This document shows, one piece after another, positions 36,035 through 48,175 of a stretch of 64,000 nucleotides of DNA; positions within the stretch are counted from its first letter, which is position 1; each line of letters starts with the position of its first letter. The stretch comes from Epinephelus fuscoguttatus (Eukaryota; Chordata; Actinopteri; Perciformes; Serranidae). The stretch covers positions 4,110,922 to 4,174,921 of the forward strand of contig NC_064756.1 in the NCBI RefSeq assembly GCF_011397635.1, written 5' to 3'. Both the position numbers and the translations under genes were made by a program. A model generated the notes under the pieces. That model worked only from the letters and a program-made list of their open reading frames with translations. It made no database searches and was not told the origin of the DNA.

Positions 36035-36229
36035 TCACTGGGATTTCTCGTCGGACTCGGAGGGGGTGTGTTCGCGGGGCAGCGACATGCTCTTGTGGCG
36101 ATCCCACAGCTTGTGGAGCTCGGTGGCTTCGTTCTCGCTGCTGCTGGTGCCGCTGTCCCGGAAACTGGCCAGAGGAGGACGCACCTTCACACCCTTCACT
36201 GTCACAGAGCCCTCGATGGCCTTGCGAAG
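36035..36229 (-). CDS. clcn2: ClC-2 chloride channel, last exon (end of CBS2 and C-terminal tail)
   Basis: Read on the minus strand, the acceptor TCCATCCAG is followed by 64 codons and TGA (36035-36037). The peptide begins [20 protein letters not shown], continues [20 protein letters not shown], and ends [15 protein letters not shown]. This follows the C-terminus of mammalian ClC-2 nearly residue by residue ([22 protein letters not shown], a Ser/acidic stretch, LPRE.x.PSDSDDK-Q). ClC-2 is a homodimeric, hyperpolarisation- and swelling-activated chloride channel of the plasma membrane; its cytoplasmic CBS pair tunes gating. Teleosts carry more than one clcn2 copy, and which this is (a, b or c) cannot be told from this fragment. 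Confidence 0.93.
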   Translation of the reverse strand, partial: LRKAIEGSVTVKGVKVRPPLASFRDSGTSSSENEATELHKLWDRHKSMSLPREHTPSESDEKSQ

Positions 36230-36539
36230 CTGGATGGAGAAAGACAAAACAGTTATAGTGGAGAGAGCAAAGAGGTCAAGTCTGGGCATGCATACAGGTA
36301 ACACCCCACTGTAGCTGTGTGTGATTTTTATACCTTAGGCCTCAATCACACAGGCAGTGTTTTGGAGGTTGTAAAACGTCAGGCACACCGCACTAGCTTT
36401 TTTTTTTTCTTTAACTGAATGCCACCAGTAAAAAATGCTTGCTGTGGTTTTTTATTGTTACAAGGCAACCACTCAGTCACCTTATCACCCTAACCTTCCT
36501 GTGCAATCAATCCACCGTTTATTTATTTGTTTTATTTCA

Positions 36540-36845
36540 CATTAATAAGTGGCTAGTTGCTGCCATGTTGAGGCAGGGGGTACTGTCTGTAGCTGTGGTT
36601 GAGGGTGAGAGGCTGTCAGCAGATAAACAGAGATCTGTGTGGGTACATGAGACCCTAAAAAAGAGGCTGGATCATGGGGAGTACCACCAGTTGGTCCAGG
36701 AGCTTCTCCTCCATCATGGACGTTTACAGGCAGATTTAAGGATGGCTCAGGGGCAGTTTGACAACATGCTGACTATTGTTGGGCCGTATAGCTCTGGGTA
36801 TCCAGAGTTTCTCGTCAATTGTTTACCAGCTGTAAACTTGTTGTC
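36540..36845 (+). pseudogene. PIF/Harbinger transposase fragment, copy 1
   Basis: In-frame sequence from ATG 36564 reads through KQRSVWVHETLKKRLDHGEY, HQLVQELLLHHGRLQADLRM and QFDNMLTIVGPYSSGYPEF. This is the N-terminal helical region of PIF/Harbinger (HARBI1-like) transposases: R-x-x-W-V near the start, the Y-x-x-L/L-x-x-EL segment, then [FL]RM-x-x-x-x-F-x-x-[LM]-L-x-x-[VI]-GP. The catalytic DDE part is absent. It shares long stretches with the copy at 58204-58970 and lies in the last clcn2 intron, antisense to that gene. Confidence 0.75.
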
Positions 36846-37529
36846 ATGACCACCACAGAAGGCCCGCCTCTCACATCATCTGATTGGACAATGGGAAAAA
36901 AGCAGGGATGATGTGTGGCGCTTTCCTGCTTTGACATGAAGATTTTTTTTCAACTCGAGGAGTTTAGAGTGCACCAGCAAAAATGCCGGGTCACTAGATT
37001 GCAGAAATGCAAAACCAAACGCAACGCAAAAACAGTGACCAAAAGGCTTCATTCATTCTCATTAAAAACAAACAAAAAGCCGCCTCCAGCTGCTCAGCAT
37101 ATAGACCCACGAGGACACAGGTAGGTAACAAGATTTACATCACGTGGACCCTTGCAGCCACGTGCATGTGAAAAATTTCTCATATAGTGTCTAATAAAAA
37201 AATTGCCAGTGGGATGAGATGATGCAATCAGTATTCAATGGGACTTTTTTCCACCATTTTGTTTCTTTTTTTTAATAACTCTTGTACTGATCTTACTCCT
37301 GTTGTTACCCTGTTAGGCACTGCTTTTTGCTTCTGCTCCTTGAAAGCACATCTTGTCTTGTATATTTGAATATCTTGCTTGATATTTAATACTCTGTTGT
37401 TCTAAAACTGGGCCCAGTGATTGATCCTGACCCGGGGAACCCACTGGCTGTTCTGGTTGTTACAGGTTGTAAAACGATAAATTTGGGTTACTGTAATTAG
37501 TATTACTGTCATTTGAAGCGTTCTCTGGC

Positions 37530-37585
37530 GCAAAAAAAAAATTCCTTTGGGATAAATAAAAATCTATTGAATTGAACTGAATTCA
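37530..37585 (+). mobile_element. LINE-type 3' end with ATTGAATTGAACTGAA tail
   Basis: AATTCCTTTGGGATAAATAA followed by AATCTATTGAATTGAACTGA is a typical end of a non-LTR retrotransposon. It is only a short remnant; upstream sequence (about 37240-37500) may belong to it. Confidence 0.5.
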
Positions 37586-39644
37586 ATGACACAATTGATG
37601 TTGAATATTTCCCAGTATTTGAAAGATATGTGTTCACATTAGATGGGCGTGTCAGATATGAAAACATATGCATACACTCCATTTTTTTTTTTTTTTACTA
37701 GAATTTTCTTGTTATACAGAAACTTATGCCATCAGGAAAAATACAAAAATCCTATAATGAGGCTGTAATCACATACCAACTGTACAGATTGGGGCCTGGT
37801 CCATCCATGGGGAAAACTCAACAGTGCGGTATAAAAATATAACCAGCGATGTAAAATGAAAAATGATGCATTGTTACACATTCTTTTAAGACGCTGGATA
37901 ACCACCTAAAGCCTCAATCTGTAGAATTTTCATGGGAACATATCTGATGACATACGTTTCTGTATAGCACTAAAACAATCTCACTAAACAGCAGTGCAGT
38001 GTATGTGCTGCTTTCAGTCCTGTTTTTAGCTTTATATACATTGCTTTCCAGCTCAACAACTTTTTTTAATGCTTCTACTAAAAGTTGTCCAAAATTCAAA
38101 CATCCTGGACTCTGATGCTTAAAATGGGACACAAAACACGACCAGCAGCAACAGGATATTTCATAGATGACTGATTCCATTATCATCTTATTACAAAAAA
38201 ATAGACAATTTTTCATTTTCTTGACACGAGTACAGCAATGTGTCTTATTTTGTCTCGCTGTAGGATACTGACACTTACTTCCTGCAAATACCTCAAGCAA
38301 AACTGCAAACAGTAAAAAAAAATGCAATCAACTCACCCCACTGACAGAACATTTGCTTTTAATATTCCTATTAGTGCCAGAATCTGATTTTTTTTTGTTT
38401 TCTTACAGCTTTTTGGGAGCAGTTTCACACCACCCACAATTTCTTTTCCTTTTCTTTTCTGAATTTCTTGTGAGCATCGCATTGTAGGAGAATACTGTGC
38501 ATCAACGGTACACTCAGAATCTATATTTAGTGTGTGTACTTTCTGGTTTGAGTAGCACCAGAGTAGTTTAGTATACTACATATACACACTCGAGACCTGC
38601 TAAGAGTTGGGGTTGGGACATGTCACATTTCTTTTTCTATAAAAATATGAAGTCAGGCTCTTTGTGCCTTAATTGTGCTATCTGTCCAGGGGGTTATTCA
38701 CAGTGGGTTATTATGCTGAGCTGCATACAGTTTTGGTGTGGGCGTCCCTCTGGAAATAGAAGTGCTAACCCCAACACTGTACTTACCACGCTCTACACAG
38801 AGAAAGATCATGTCAGTAGTTTACAATCTGATGCACAGGCACACAAGCCATTTTCTATTTTGCACTGGGACCTTTTTCCCAAAATGAAATTGAGGGGAAG
38901 ATCATAGTCAGAGGGTAGCGTGCACGGGTGAGTGAGGTCAGAGTGACTTTGACTTATGCTTCTGTTTGCTGAAACATTTCATAGAATGAGAGGAGATGAG
39001 CAAGGCGGAAATGACTGCATATTTATTAAATCTCTGCGGCTCCCCTCGCCACCTACGCATGACAGAAATGAAAGTAAATCAAAGACGGTCCACTCTACAG
39101 GGCTAGACTTGCTTCTGCCACAGAACATACCACAGACTGCCTTTTAGAAATGTTCATAAAAATGGACAATTTATTACAGGAAATCAGAGTGGCTGAGACT
39201 GGCAGCGCAGAGACAGTTACTTTAGGTATTACCAAAGGTCATGGTCTGGTCGAATGAAGTTACACCAGCGACATTTTTGGTAGTGTCGAGTGAGCACAGG
39301 AAGTTAGCCTTGATTTTTGTTTATGCATTACACATGTTTACAGTAACAAGGTGGAACCACAGTCAACCACAGCATTTTGGTTATTTTTTGAGCACCATCC
39401 AAAGAAGTTACAATGTTGAACTGTATATATTAGCGACACATGGCCCATCTTGATTATTTCTAGATTCATTCTTTTTTTTTGCTAAGACCTTCAGACTAAA
39501 AAAATGATAATGCTTTATTTTATGTCTGTTAATTCCAAAACAATTCTTGAAAGATTCCTAGTCAAAGGGTACAGATGACCCCCACCCAAGGTCAAGAGCG
39601 GACCCATGAAAAGGTCTATGGTTTTACCCTTAACTGGGATTCTT

Positions 39645-39715
39645 GGTGCGTTCGTTTTGTACTCGGAGGTCGGAAATTCCCAGTTCCCAGTTGGAAATTT
39701 AAACTCGAACGCACC
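39645..39715. repeat. Short palindromic (foldback) element
   Basis: GGTGCGTTCG at 39645-39654 and its exact reverse complement CGAACGCACC at 39706-39715 bracket 51 bases, with further partial complementarity (GTACTCGGAGGTCGGAAATT inside). It looks like a MITE end or solo terminal hairpin. Confidence 0.55.
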
Positions 39716-39912
39716 CTAAGATCGGCTTTCCAACTCAGAAACTCGGAGTAACCGCATCAATCCCAACTTATGAATTCAAGATGGCTGCAGGTCACATACG
39801 TAAACACTCTGCTAAAGTACTGTTGATAGCAATTTTATCTTATTTGTTTTACATTCCCTCAGGGGATGGGTCAAATGCGGAGAACAAATTTCACACACTC
39901 AGTTGGGTTTGC

Positions 39913-40255
39913 TTTCTCTGCTTTAGGATTTCCATGTAGGCACATGGAAGTGCAGAGAGGTTTCTATCTCTCTGCCTCAGGCTTTCCTCGTTTGCGCTTG
40001 GAAGGGCAGAGAGGTTTGCTCTCTCTGCCTTGAGGCTTTCCACATAGGTGTGTGGAAGGGCAGAGAGGTGTGCTCTCTTCATCATAGGCTTTCCTCGTTT
40101 GCAGGTGGAAGGGCAGAGAGGTTTGCTCTCTCCTCCTCAGACTTTCTGCGTAGGCCTAGGAAAGTCAGTGAGGCCACAGAACAGAGCCATACTGCCAAAT
40201 GTAATACTGCAAATGGAAATAATGTTTTCTTTGACTAAAGTGGTCCTGACTGAAC
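39913..40255 (+). repeat. Unclassified repeat of about 54-bp hairpin-like units, copy 1
   Basis: Four and a half tandem units start near 39922, 39982, 40039, 40089 and 40140. Each has TTTCC, a variable 8-12 bases, GGAA, GGGCAGAGAGGTTTGCTCTC and TCTGCC. Units contain inverted repeats (TTCCATGTAGGCACATGGAA; GGCAGAGAGG..CTCTCTGCC). A unique tail (CCACAGAACAGAGCCATACT through CTAAAGTGGTCCTGACTGAA) follows. The whole block, tail included, recurs at 52226-52445, so it is a mobile family and not a local duplication. I do not recognise it by name. Confidence 0.7.
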
Positions 40256-42305
40256 TAATTTACATTTTCGTTTTTTGAAAGAGGAATACATAACTACCCT
40301 GTGTTTTTACTCTTTAGAACACATTGGGTTTATATGGCCTCTAATAAAAAGTGGTCCATACATTTTAAAGTTGAAAAAAACAATCTATTCTCCTAAACAC
40401 ATTGGAGCTGTCAAGTCTCTTTCATCCCATCTTTTTTTTTTTCTCCTCTATGTGAGAGCGTATCATTGAGTTTCCTGTTTGGCAGGTCCAAGTTTGTCAT
40501 TTGGCTGGTAGGGTGAAGAATCTGGGTGCTACAGATCCTGAAGCAGCAGTGAAAGAATAGTGTCCACACGCTGTAGGGTGTAAATAATGCACTATAATCA
40601 CGCACACAAACATCCCTCAGGTTCCTCTCTTCCATGCGGGCCAGCGAGGCTGTGAGGTAACAGCGTGTCGGTGTGACAGACAGGCAGACTGGGAGAGGCT
40701 GGGCTTTATCTGCTTTGGCTGGGTTTTTGTCTGCTGGTGGAACGCAGAACAAAAAAGCCTAAATGTCAGGGACAGGCAAGCAGCACTGCACTTAGCAACA
40801 ATCCTCTCACCGCTTCCTGGCCAATTCACAAAGAGCGAGGGGTTTTCAGTTGTTTGTGAGGCAGGAGATGGAAAGAGAGGGGGGAAGGGGGGGGCAGAGA
40901 ACAGACAGATAGACAATGGAAAGAGACAGCAATATTAAGCAGCCTTTTGTCTGTCACAGTACATAACAGGCAGAGGGAGGAGGAATTCTTAATGTTGACC
41001 AAAATGCCTGTTTGTGTGTGTGTGTGCGCGCAGCATGGTGACAACACTCCTGATGATATTGACAGTGATTTTACAATTATGAAAGCAGTGAATATGCTGC
41101 CTGTGTAAATGATGACAGTCACGACTATTTTCATTAGACTAAAAAACACAACAACACAAAATGAAAGAAAAACAAAAAGTGGATCATGAGTTTTGATGCC
41201 AGTGCTATGAAATCATTTAACACTGAATTCTGTGATAAAATCTGCACGACAATTATGAAAAATGCTGCAGAATACACCAAACTAGACTGACCACCTCCAG
41301 TGTTGGGCACATAATAATAACCCTTTATTACAGTGACGAGGAGCGTAACTAATTACTAATAGAATTTCAGTAATAACATCAGAGTTACCCCCAAACCAAA
41401 CAGCTCCTTATAACGTTACTTTTGTTATCACATCACTACTGACTTCAAAAACAACATTCACATTAGTGGACTCATTTTCGTAATTGTCGCACGGCACAGG
41501 CACATCACAAATGGAAACGCTTTTTACCTTAGCAGCTGGAAATATTCCCTTTACTTTGATTTTGTTGGGAGGAAAGATGACAAGAACATCATGGCTGCAG
41601 GTAGTGGTACTAAAACTCTTTCCACTGTGAAAAACACGTCCTCAAAGCTCCGGTCTGAAACACCTACTACAATGGCAGCGCAACAACGTAAAGCTCCAGG
41701 AAATAGACCCCACTAAAGGTGAGCCCTCCTTCGCTGTGGAGGTCCGCTGTAGCTCTACACTGGCTAAACAACCAAAACTGGATTTTACTCATGCACAGCT
41801 GCAGCCACAAAGAAGTAATGAAGCTTGTGGTTGAATATGTGGTGGATGAAATTTTGGGCAGAGCCTTAAGAAAAAAAAACAGTCACAGGCAACTGAAGAC
41901 CCCCAGGTAAAAAAACGCGCTATCTAGCCTCAGCTACACTTAATGGCGATCACCCTGACACTGACATTCACACAGCGGCACACATCTGAATTTTGGGGAC
42001 ATTCGCAACTACAAGTTTTATAGGGTGTGACGGAAAAGTAATAACACAAGTACAGTAACGAATTACTGTTGGCAGGGAGAAATAAGTAATTTTATTACTT
42101 TTGAAAAGAGTAATGACTAATGAGTAACATATGACATTTTTAGAGTAATGAGCACACTGCCACCTACAAGAGCAAGACAGATGCAAGGTCAAAGAAACTG
42201 TGGTGAAGAATTTGTCCATAAAGGCGCAGGAGTTTTCTTGGGCATCTTGTGGAGCTCTGCAAAAATGGCCAATGAGAGACGAGCCACAGAGTGTTGAGTT
42301 GCTGC

Positions 42306-42470
42306 CAAAGTGACCTTTGACCACCAAAATCTAATCAGTTTATCGTTCCAAGTGGACATTTGTGCCAAATTTAAAGACGTTCTTTCATGGCACTGTTGAC
42401 ATTACATACATGAGAATGGGACAACCCAAAAACAAAACACCTCTGGCCACAGCTGTCGCCGGTGCAGAGG
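42306..42470 (+). repeat. Dispersed teleost repeat (GTGCCAAATTTAAAGACGTT type)
   Basis: This is a second copy of the repeat at 31442-31580, better preserved at its end (GGCCACAGCTGTCGCCGGTG then CAGAGGCATAAA). It stops about 45 bases from the clcn2 exon at 42517. Confidence 0.6.
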
Positions 42471-42516
42471 CATAAAAAGTCAAACCCCCCAAAATGACCT
42501 GTGAAAAGATTCTTAC

Positions 42517-42603
42517 CTCTTTCAGGGAAACCACCCCAATGAGACGCCCAATACTGGTGACGTAGGCGTGGTCGAGGCCCAGCAGGGAGAAGATGGTGTG
42601 GGT
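42517..42603 (-). CDS. clcn2: ClC-2 chloride channel, exon encoding the core of CBS domain 2
   Basis: Read on the minus strand: acceptor TTTCCTGCAG, 29 codons, donor GAG|GTAAGA. The peptide is [20 protein letters not shown] then LIGVVSLKE. It matches the second CBS domain of ClC-2 ([24 protein letters not shown][ST]LKE). The exon is phase 0 at both ends, so skipping it would keep the frame but remove most of CBS2. The next exon (36229-36035) continues LRKAIEGS across a 6.29-kb intron. Confidence 0.95.
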
Positions 42604-42935
42604 CTGCAGGAAAACACAAGAGGTGGTTGGGAACAATAAATGAAACACTAAAAAAAAAGAAACAGTACGAACTGGAGACAACACTGTGCTGGGTTCCTGC
42701 TTTAAATAGAAAATGGAGAGCAGTTAAGGAAATGCACCACTGACTTCAATTATCCAGCACTGACAAGTTCATTCACAATGGATTCATTCAACTAGTCAAA
42801 TGTTCCTCTAAATGGGATACGATCACTTGGGGAAATGTGACACGGAAGCATACAGAGTGTTCTAATTGCTTATTTTCAAAAAGAAAAAAAGCCACCATTT
42901 CAATTGCTGAGTAACTGCTTGTACAGTTTTTACTA

Positions 42936-44026
42936 CACTCACTGGCCACTTTATTAGGTACACCTTCCTAGTACCAGGTTGGACCCCGTTTTGTCTTCAG
43001 AGCTGCCTTAATTCTTGGTGTCACAGATTCAACAAGGTGCTGGAAACATTCCTCAGAGACTTTGGTCCATATTGACATGATGACATCACACAGTTGCTGC
43101 AGATTTGTCGGCTGCACATCCATGATGAGAATCTCCCGTTCCAGCACATCCCAAAGGTGCTCTATTGGACTGAGATCTGGTGACTGTGGAGGCCATTGGA
43201 GTACAGTGAACTCATTGTCATGTTTGAGATGATGTGAGCTTTGTGACATGGTGCGTTATCCTGCTGGAAGTAGCCATCAGAAGATGGGTACACTGTGGTC
43301 ATAAAGGGATGGACACGCTCAGCAACAATACTCAGGTAGGCTGTGGTGTTTAAACCATGCTCAGTTGGTACTAAGAAAATCTCCCCCACACCATTACACC
43401 AGCAGCAGCAGCAGCAGCAGCCTGAAGCGTTGATACAAGGCAGGATGGATCCATGCTTCCATCTGAATGTGGTTTTTCCAATCTTCTATTGTCCAGTTTT
43501 GGTGAGAAAACCCGTGAATTGTAGCCTCAGTTTCCTGTTGTTAGCTGACAGGAGTGGCACCTGGTGTGGTCTTCTGCTGCTGTAGCCCATCTGCTTCAAG
43601 GTTGGACAAGGTGTTGTTGCTTCAGAGATGCTCTTCTGCACACCTTGGTTGGAACCAGTGCTTATTTGACTTCCTGTTGCCTTTCTATCATCTTGAACCA
43701 GTCTGGCCATTCTCCTCTGACCTCTGGCATCAACAAGGCATTTTGGCTCACTGGATATTTTCTCTTTTTGGGACCATCCTCTGTAAACCCTAGAGATGGT
43801 TGTGCTGAAAATCCCAGTAAATACTCAGAGCAGCCCGTCTGGCACCAACAACCATGCCACGTTCAGAGTCACTTAAACACCTTTCTTCATCATTCTGATG
43901 CTCCGTTTGAACTTCAGCAGCTCGTCTTCACCATGTCTACATGACTAAATACACTGAGTTGCTGTCACGTGATGGGCTGATTAGCCAAAGTTGAACAGGT
44001 GTACCTAATAAAGTGGCCAGTGAGTG
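42936..44026 (-). mobile_element. Tc1/mariner-type transposon with decayed transposase
   Basis: Terminal inverted repeats of 29 bp match exactly: CACTCACTGGCCACTTTATT at 42936 and its complement ending at 44026, preceded by TA on the left side. The minus strand encodes a broken Tc1-type transposase. Residues from the DNA-binding part (MARLVQDDRKATGSQISTGS, about 43710-43490) are followed in another frame by the DDE part, with GYFQQDNAPCHKA near 43270 and, after a further frameshift, WPPQSPDLSPIEHLWDVLER near 43180. At least two frame breaks make it inactive. It lies in the clcn2 intron between exons 49709-49813 and 42517-42603. Confidence 0.88.
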
Positions 44027-44454
44027 TTTGTACAGACTTGAGTCTCTGCTAATGATGATGACTGCACATTAACCTGTGACAGCTGTCTCATGAATGGGGT
44101 CAAACCCAGGTTGGAGATGTTAAAATGTTTGTATAAAATGGGTAAACATGCCAAGTCCAGTTTTTCATAATAGAGCTTAAGTCAATTTCATAAATTACAT
44201 GAGTTAAGTTACAGATCTCTAACTTACAAATCCAAACGTTTTCTGAAAATTGTAGCTGTGTGTTTGTGATTCATGACAGAGGAATTTGTCTTTTAAAAAA
44301 CAACTATTTTCTATGCAGTCCTAATAACAAAACCCACAGTGCTAAAATGTTCTGTGAATAAAGAAGCTGTCATTACGTGCTATTAGTGTCAAAAATGTCC
44401 TAATTCTTAGATTTTGACTTTGTTTTTCAGCTTTTAAATATTTGGAAATGTAGG

Positions 44455-44580
44455 TCTTGCCTGTTTCTCTGACCCTGTTTCACTCTATTTATACTCTCTG
44501 CCCTATTAGTACTGTATTTGCTGATGCGATGACTCAATTTCCCCATGAGGATCATTAAAGTTTCATTTAATCTTATCTCC
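44455..44580 (+). mobile_element. LINE-type 3' end
   Basis: ATTTCCCCATGAGGATCATT followed by AAAGTTTCATTTAATCTTAT has the form of a fish LINE 3' terminus (usually ...GGGATCAATAAAG..). Upstream sequence is not recognisable as ORF. Confidence 0.45.
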
Positions 44581-45040
44581 ATGACTAGAGTTACCGTGGA
44601 GGAGTGTGGCTATGTGCAGCTAAAAGCAAAAACAGCAAGAGGTCAAAAACTGGATCGGTGGTGGATTAGGAAGGTTGTGGGACTGATGCCAACTGGACTT
44701 TCTGTTCTAGACCCTTTTAGTGTTTAATGAGAGTTTTGCTTAGCCAGAATGGCCATTTGGGACGTCTGAAATGGATCCCGCTGTGCCAAACAAACGGACG
44801 CTGTGCCAAGACAAAGATTGTTAAGTGTTTTAAGGCTGGGGCCAGTCGCAATGTAATCTGTAAAAGTTCCCCACAGGAGGTTACAGCAGCTTCTCTGGTG
44901 ATAGAGTCAGTTTACCACCAATTCAGCCCATTCACATCCATTCAAACTGTAATTCACACAGAGCTATCACAGTAACTAAAGACATGCTAAATTTACAAAC
45001 AAGCAAACTAACTTGCGCATACAACTTGCGACACTGTCTG

Positions 45041-45526
45041 TGGATATCTTTATCATCAGATAAATTATTGACTATAGTCCCTTTCACACTGCCAGATTTT
45101 CTGTGAATGTTGGGCCATTTTGCCGGCAAGCTGCGAGTGTTTAGACACACAGCCGACACAGTGCCCACTTTTCCGCCTCGTAGGGTAGACATATTGGCTG
45201 AACCCTGCTTTTAAAACAGCCGGCCTTCTGCACGGAGGCTGTTGATGTACGTGCGACCCACTGGCGGTGGATATCTTTATCATCAGATAAATTATTGACT
45301 ATAGTCCCTTTCACACTGCCAGATTTTCTGTGAATGTTGGGCCATTTTGCCGGCAAGCTGCGAGTGTTTAGACACACAGCCGGATTGGCGAGTTGATCTG
45401 AGGTGCCCAATTTTCCGCCTCGTAGGGTAGACATATTGGCTGAACCCTTTTAGTTTAAACAGACCGAGGCGGCCTTCTGCAACGGGAGGGGCTGTTGATG
45501 ACGCCACACGTGCGACCCACTGGCGG
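45041..45526. repeat. Two-copy tandem duplication, units of 227 and 259 bp
   Basis: Unit 1 (45041-45267) and unit 2 (45268-45526) both begin TGGATATCTTTATCATCAGA and share TTTTGCCGGCAAGCTGCGAG, TCCGCCTCGTAGGGTAGACA and GCGACCCACTGGCGGTGGA. Unit 2 has a few short insertions or unit 1 has deletions. The duplication directly precedes a Harbinger-type Myb/SANT mini-ORF and is probably part of the same element. Confidence 0.85.
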
Positions 45527-45611
45527 TGGATAAACAGGAAACAGCTGATAGCAGGAATTAGCGAGCAGCTAGTAGCAAGAGGGAAACACAAACCTGACAG
45601 ACACTGTAAAG

Positions 45612-45734
45612 ATGAGCAACTGGGGAGACAAGGAATTGTGCGCCCTCCTTGTCCTCACAAACGAAGAGGCCATTAACCGTCAGATGACGGGAGCGGTGAA
45701 GAACAGGCCGACTTATGAGAGAATCGCCGCCTGA
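45612..45734 (+). pseudogene. Myb/SANT-like (Harbinger accessory protein) mini-ORF, 40 codons
   Basis: MSNWGDKELCALLVLTNEEA then INRQMTGAVKNRPTYERIAA, then TGA. The spacing W-x-[DE]-[KR]-E-x-x-x-LL-x-[IL] ... IN-x-Q-[IM]-[TD]-G-[TA]-[VK]-[KR] ... Y-x-x-IA is the start of the Myb/SANT-like domain in the second protein of PIF/Harbinger elements. The usual helix 3 and the rest of the protein are missing because of the early stop. It is interpreted as a decayed accessory ORF of a non-autonomous Harbinger element. Confidence 0.6.
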
Positions 45735-46899
45735 CCAGCCGCGGCTTCCCTCCCACGTCACTGTTTACGTCACACGCTGAGCTACACGTTTTGTTACTTG
45801 CTCACGCCCCCCATTGCCCCGAAAAAGGCACATTCTGTATAAACAAAAGTAGGTAGGCGGCATTTTGCTGCACTCCCCGATTTTGTTTTTATACTGCCAA
45901 TGCTGAAAAAACACCGATTGGGCTTTCCTGCAAATTTGCACAACTCCAAGAGCAACACCAAATAAGAAGAATTCAGGAAATATTACTTTCCTTTAACTTT
46001 CGGCAAGGAAGAGAACAAGGGTATTTCCCAAAATATCAAACTATTTTTTGAAAACAAAGTCAACAGCAATGTGTTGCTGTCACTCTGAAAATCCACAAAT
46101 CAAGTTTTTTTAGAGACATAAACGCTGGTCAATGCTGGGCAGTAGGTAGGTGTCTATCACCCTAGTTTTTGTGGTATGTCCTGCACCGTTGGTGCTAGTC
46201 AGCCGGTTCAGCATGTTGAATGGACAACCCAACCACATGCATATATTGGCAAAACATAACCATGTGCATGTTGTTCAAGGAAAACAGACAAAGCACGTTA
46301 CAGGCAGAAGTTGACACAGCGTCTCAATACATCAACTAACACACCCAGGGTACCTTGCACATCATGTCTCGACGTGGAAAGCCCATGACCAAATGTTGAT
46401 ATGTGACGAGGTCACAGTAAGAATGTGTTGGTGGGTTCAAGTGCAATTTTCTGGCCGATATTCAGGCGCTGTAAAGGGACGCAATTAGTCACCACTAGTT
46501 CTTCCATGTTGAGCTCATAAAAAGAGAGAAAGTTGTTTGTAAATTGTTTTAACTATGATATTTAGTTTGTAAATAATATATGGAATAGCTTCATGAGTTC
46601 CTTTTTTTTGACAATGTACAGAATGATGGAAGTGTGGGTTGTTCTGAATCCTGTTAGCCACTACCTCAAACAGACCGACAGCGGACGCGGGCCAAAAACC
46701 CAGACCACACTGACTGCAGAGACGTATTGTCATGAAAATCACCCAAGGAACACATTTGTCCATTACAAAAGGGCCTGCACACTAACACAAAACAACAACA
46801 ACAACAACAACAACAGTAAACAGCATGAGATAAATAGTAGCCAGATCCAGAGAGGCTGAGCAAGAGAGCAGGGCAAGATGTAGAAAGTATAACTCCACT

Positions 46900-46926
46900 C
46901 ACACACACACACACACACACACACAC
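46900..46926 (+). repeat. (AC)n microsatellite
   Basis: About 13 AC units; an (AAC)n tract lies nearby at about 46792-46814. Confidence 0.9.
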
Positions 46927-47712
46927 GCCTGCGTACAGCAGCGGTAGTGGCGGCAGGCAATGTTTAATATGCTGAAGGAGATTGTGCGTGGTATTGGCTT
47001 TTGGCAGTGTGCAGTGGAGGAAGGGAGCGAGATGGATTGGTGCAGGATCCCTCTCTTAAATGTTTAAAGAGTATTCACACAGAGCCCGCAGGACGAGAGA
47101 GAGAGGGTCGCATTATGAATGGGGGACATTAGGCACTGCCACAGCCGCTGGCAAGCCAGAAAAAGCCTGTGTGTGTGTTTGTGCGTGTATGCTTAGGTAG
47201 GAAGTCAGGGTTTCAACATGGGTATGTGTGTGTGCTGGAAACAGAGTCTCTTTCAGGGTGCCGCAGTAGAAAACTAAATCAACACGAGCTCTAAAGAGCT
47301 GAAGCTCCTTTCTTTATACTGCACTTTCACTCTCTCCTTCACACAGTGGGGGAAGAATTGGCTTGAGTGTGTGTGTGTGTGTGTTCTTTTGGGTTGTTTA
47401 CATGCTCCCTCAATGTCACTACACACCACAGGAGCACGGAGAGTATCCGGAGCATTGAAACTGGTGGCAGTTTAATTTCCAAGTCTGTTTGTGTTGAGAT
47501 GGCCTCATACCAACACTGACAGTACATGACATAATGTCTTTAGTGTTATAGAAAACCTTCAGACATGAAGATGTTAGTAATATACAGGCCCAAATGGAAT
47601 CTGCGGATTGTTTTTGGCGGTGATCCAAAATTAAAATCTACAATGTTATTATTTTTTTGCTCCTAATGTGATAGGCAATATTCATTTATGATGACACAGA
47701 CAATACATTAAA

Positions 47713-48175
47713 ACCTAAAGCTCAGTTCAGACCAAAGATTCACATCGAGACAAAACCGTTTTAGAATGTTGCAGAGAAAAGTTTCAGCAGTGTGAACTGA
47801 CCGGGATGAGCTTGACTCAAGTCAGCTGATGGTGTCACGTGACATTCAGCTGGTCAAATTGCCAGTGGCTGGTTTTAAAGCACTTCACCTGTGTCAACAG
47901 CCAGTCAGCTTGTAGTGAAGTCTGCTATCTCACTATCACCGTCCTTATTCAGATTTTAAGAAGCTACAAATTATATTCAGACGGAAAAATAAGTCTGAAA
48001 AGATGCAAATCAGAACGGAAGCACAGAAAGTTGTTGACTTGAGATGATAAACCGTCTCATTGTGGTGACTTGGTGTGAACCAGCAGGTTACTGGAAAGTT
48101 GCAGAACTTTGCATAAGTAGTTGCCTGTTTCAACTTGTCTCGTTGCAAATCTTTGGTCTGAACTGGGCTTAAGGT
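47713..48175. mobile_element. Non-autonomous DNA transposon (MITE) with imperfect terminal inverted repeats
   Basis: The left end ACCTAAAGCTCAGTTCAGAC (then CAAAGATTCACATCGAGAC) is complementary to the right end (GTCTCGTTGCAAATCTTTGG, then TCTGAACTGGGCTTAAGGT) over about 38 bases with few mismatches. The interior (463 bp in all) has no transposase. The target duplication is not clear, so the superfamily is left open. Confidence 0.65.

Noticed and set aside
35595..36107. 170-codon frame on - overlapping the clcn2 stop region
   Set aside because: It is a different frame from the ClC-2 C-terminus and is made of low-complexity Gly/Arg sequence; a shadow of the real exon.
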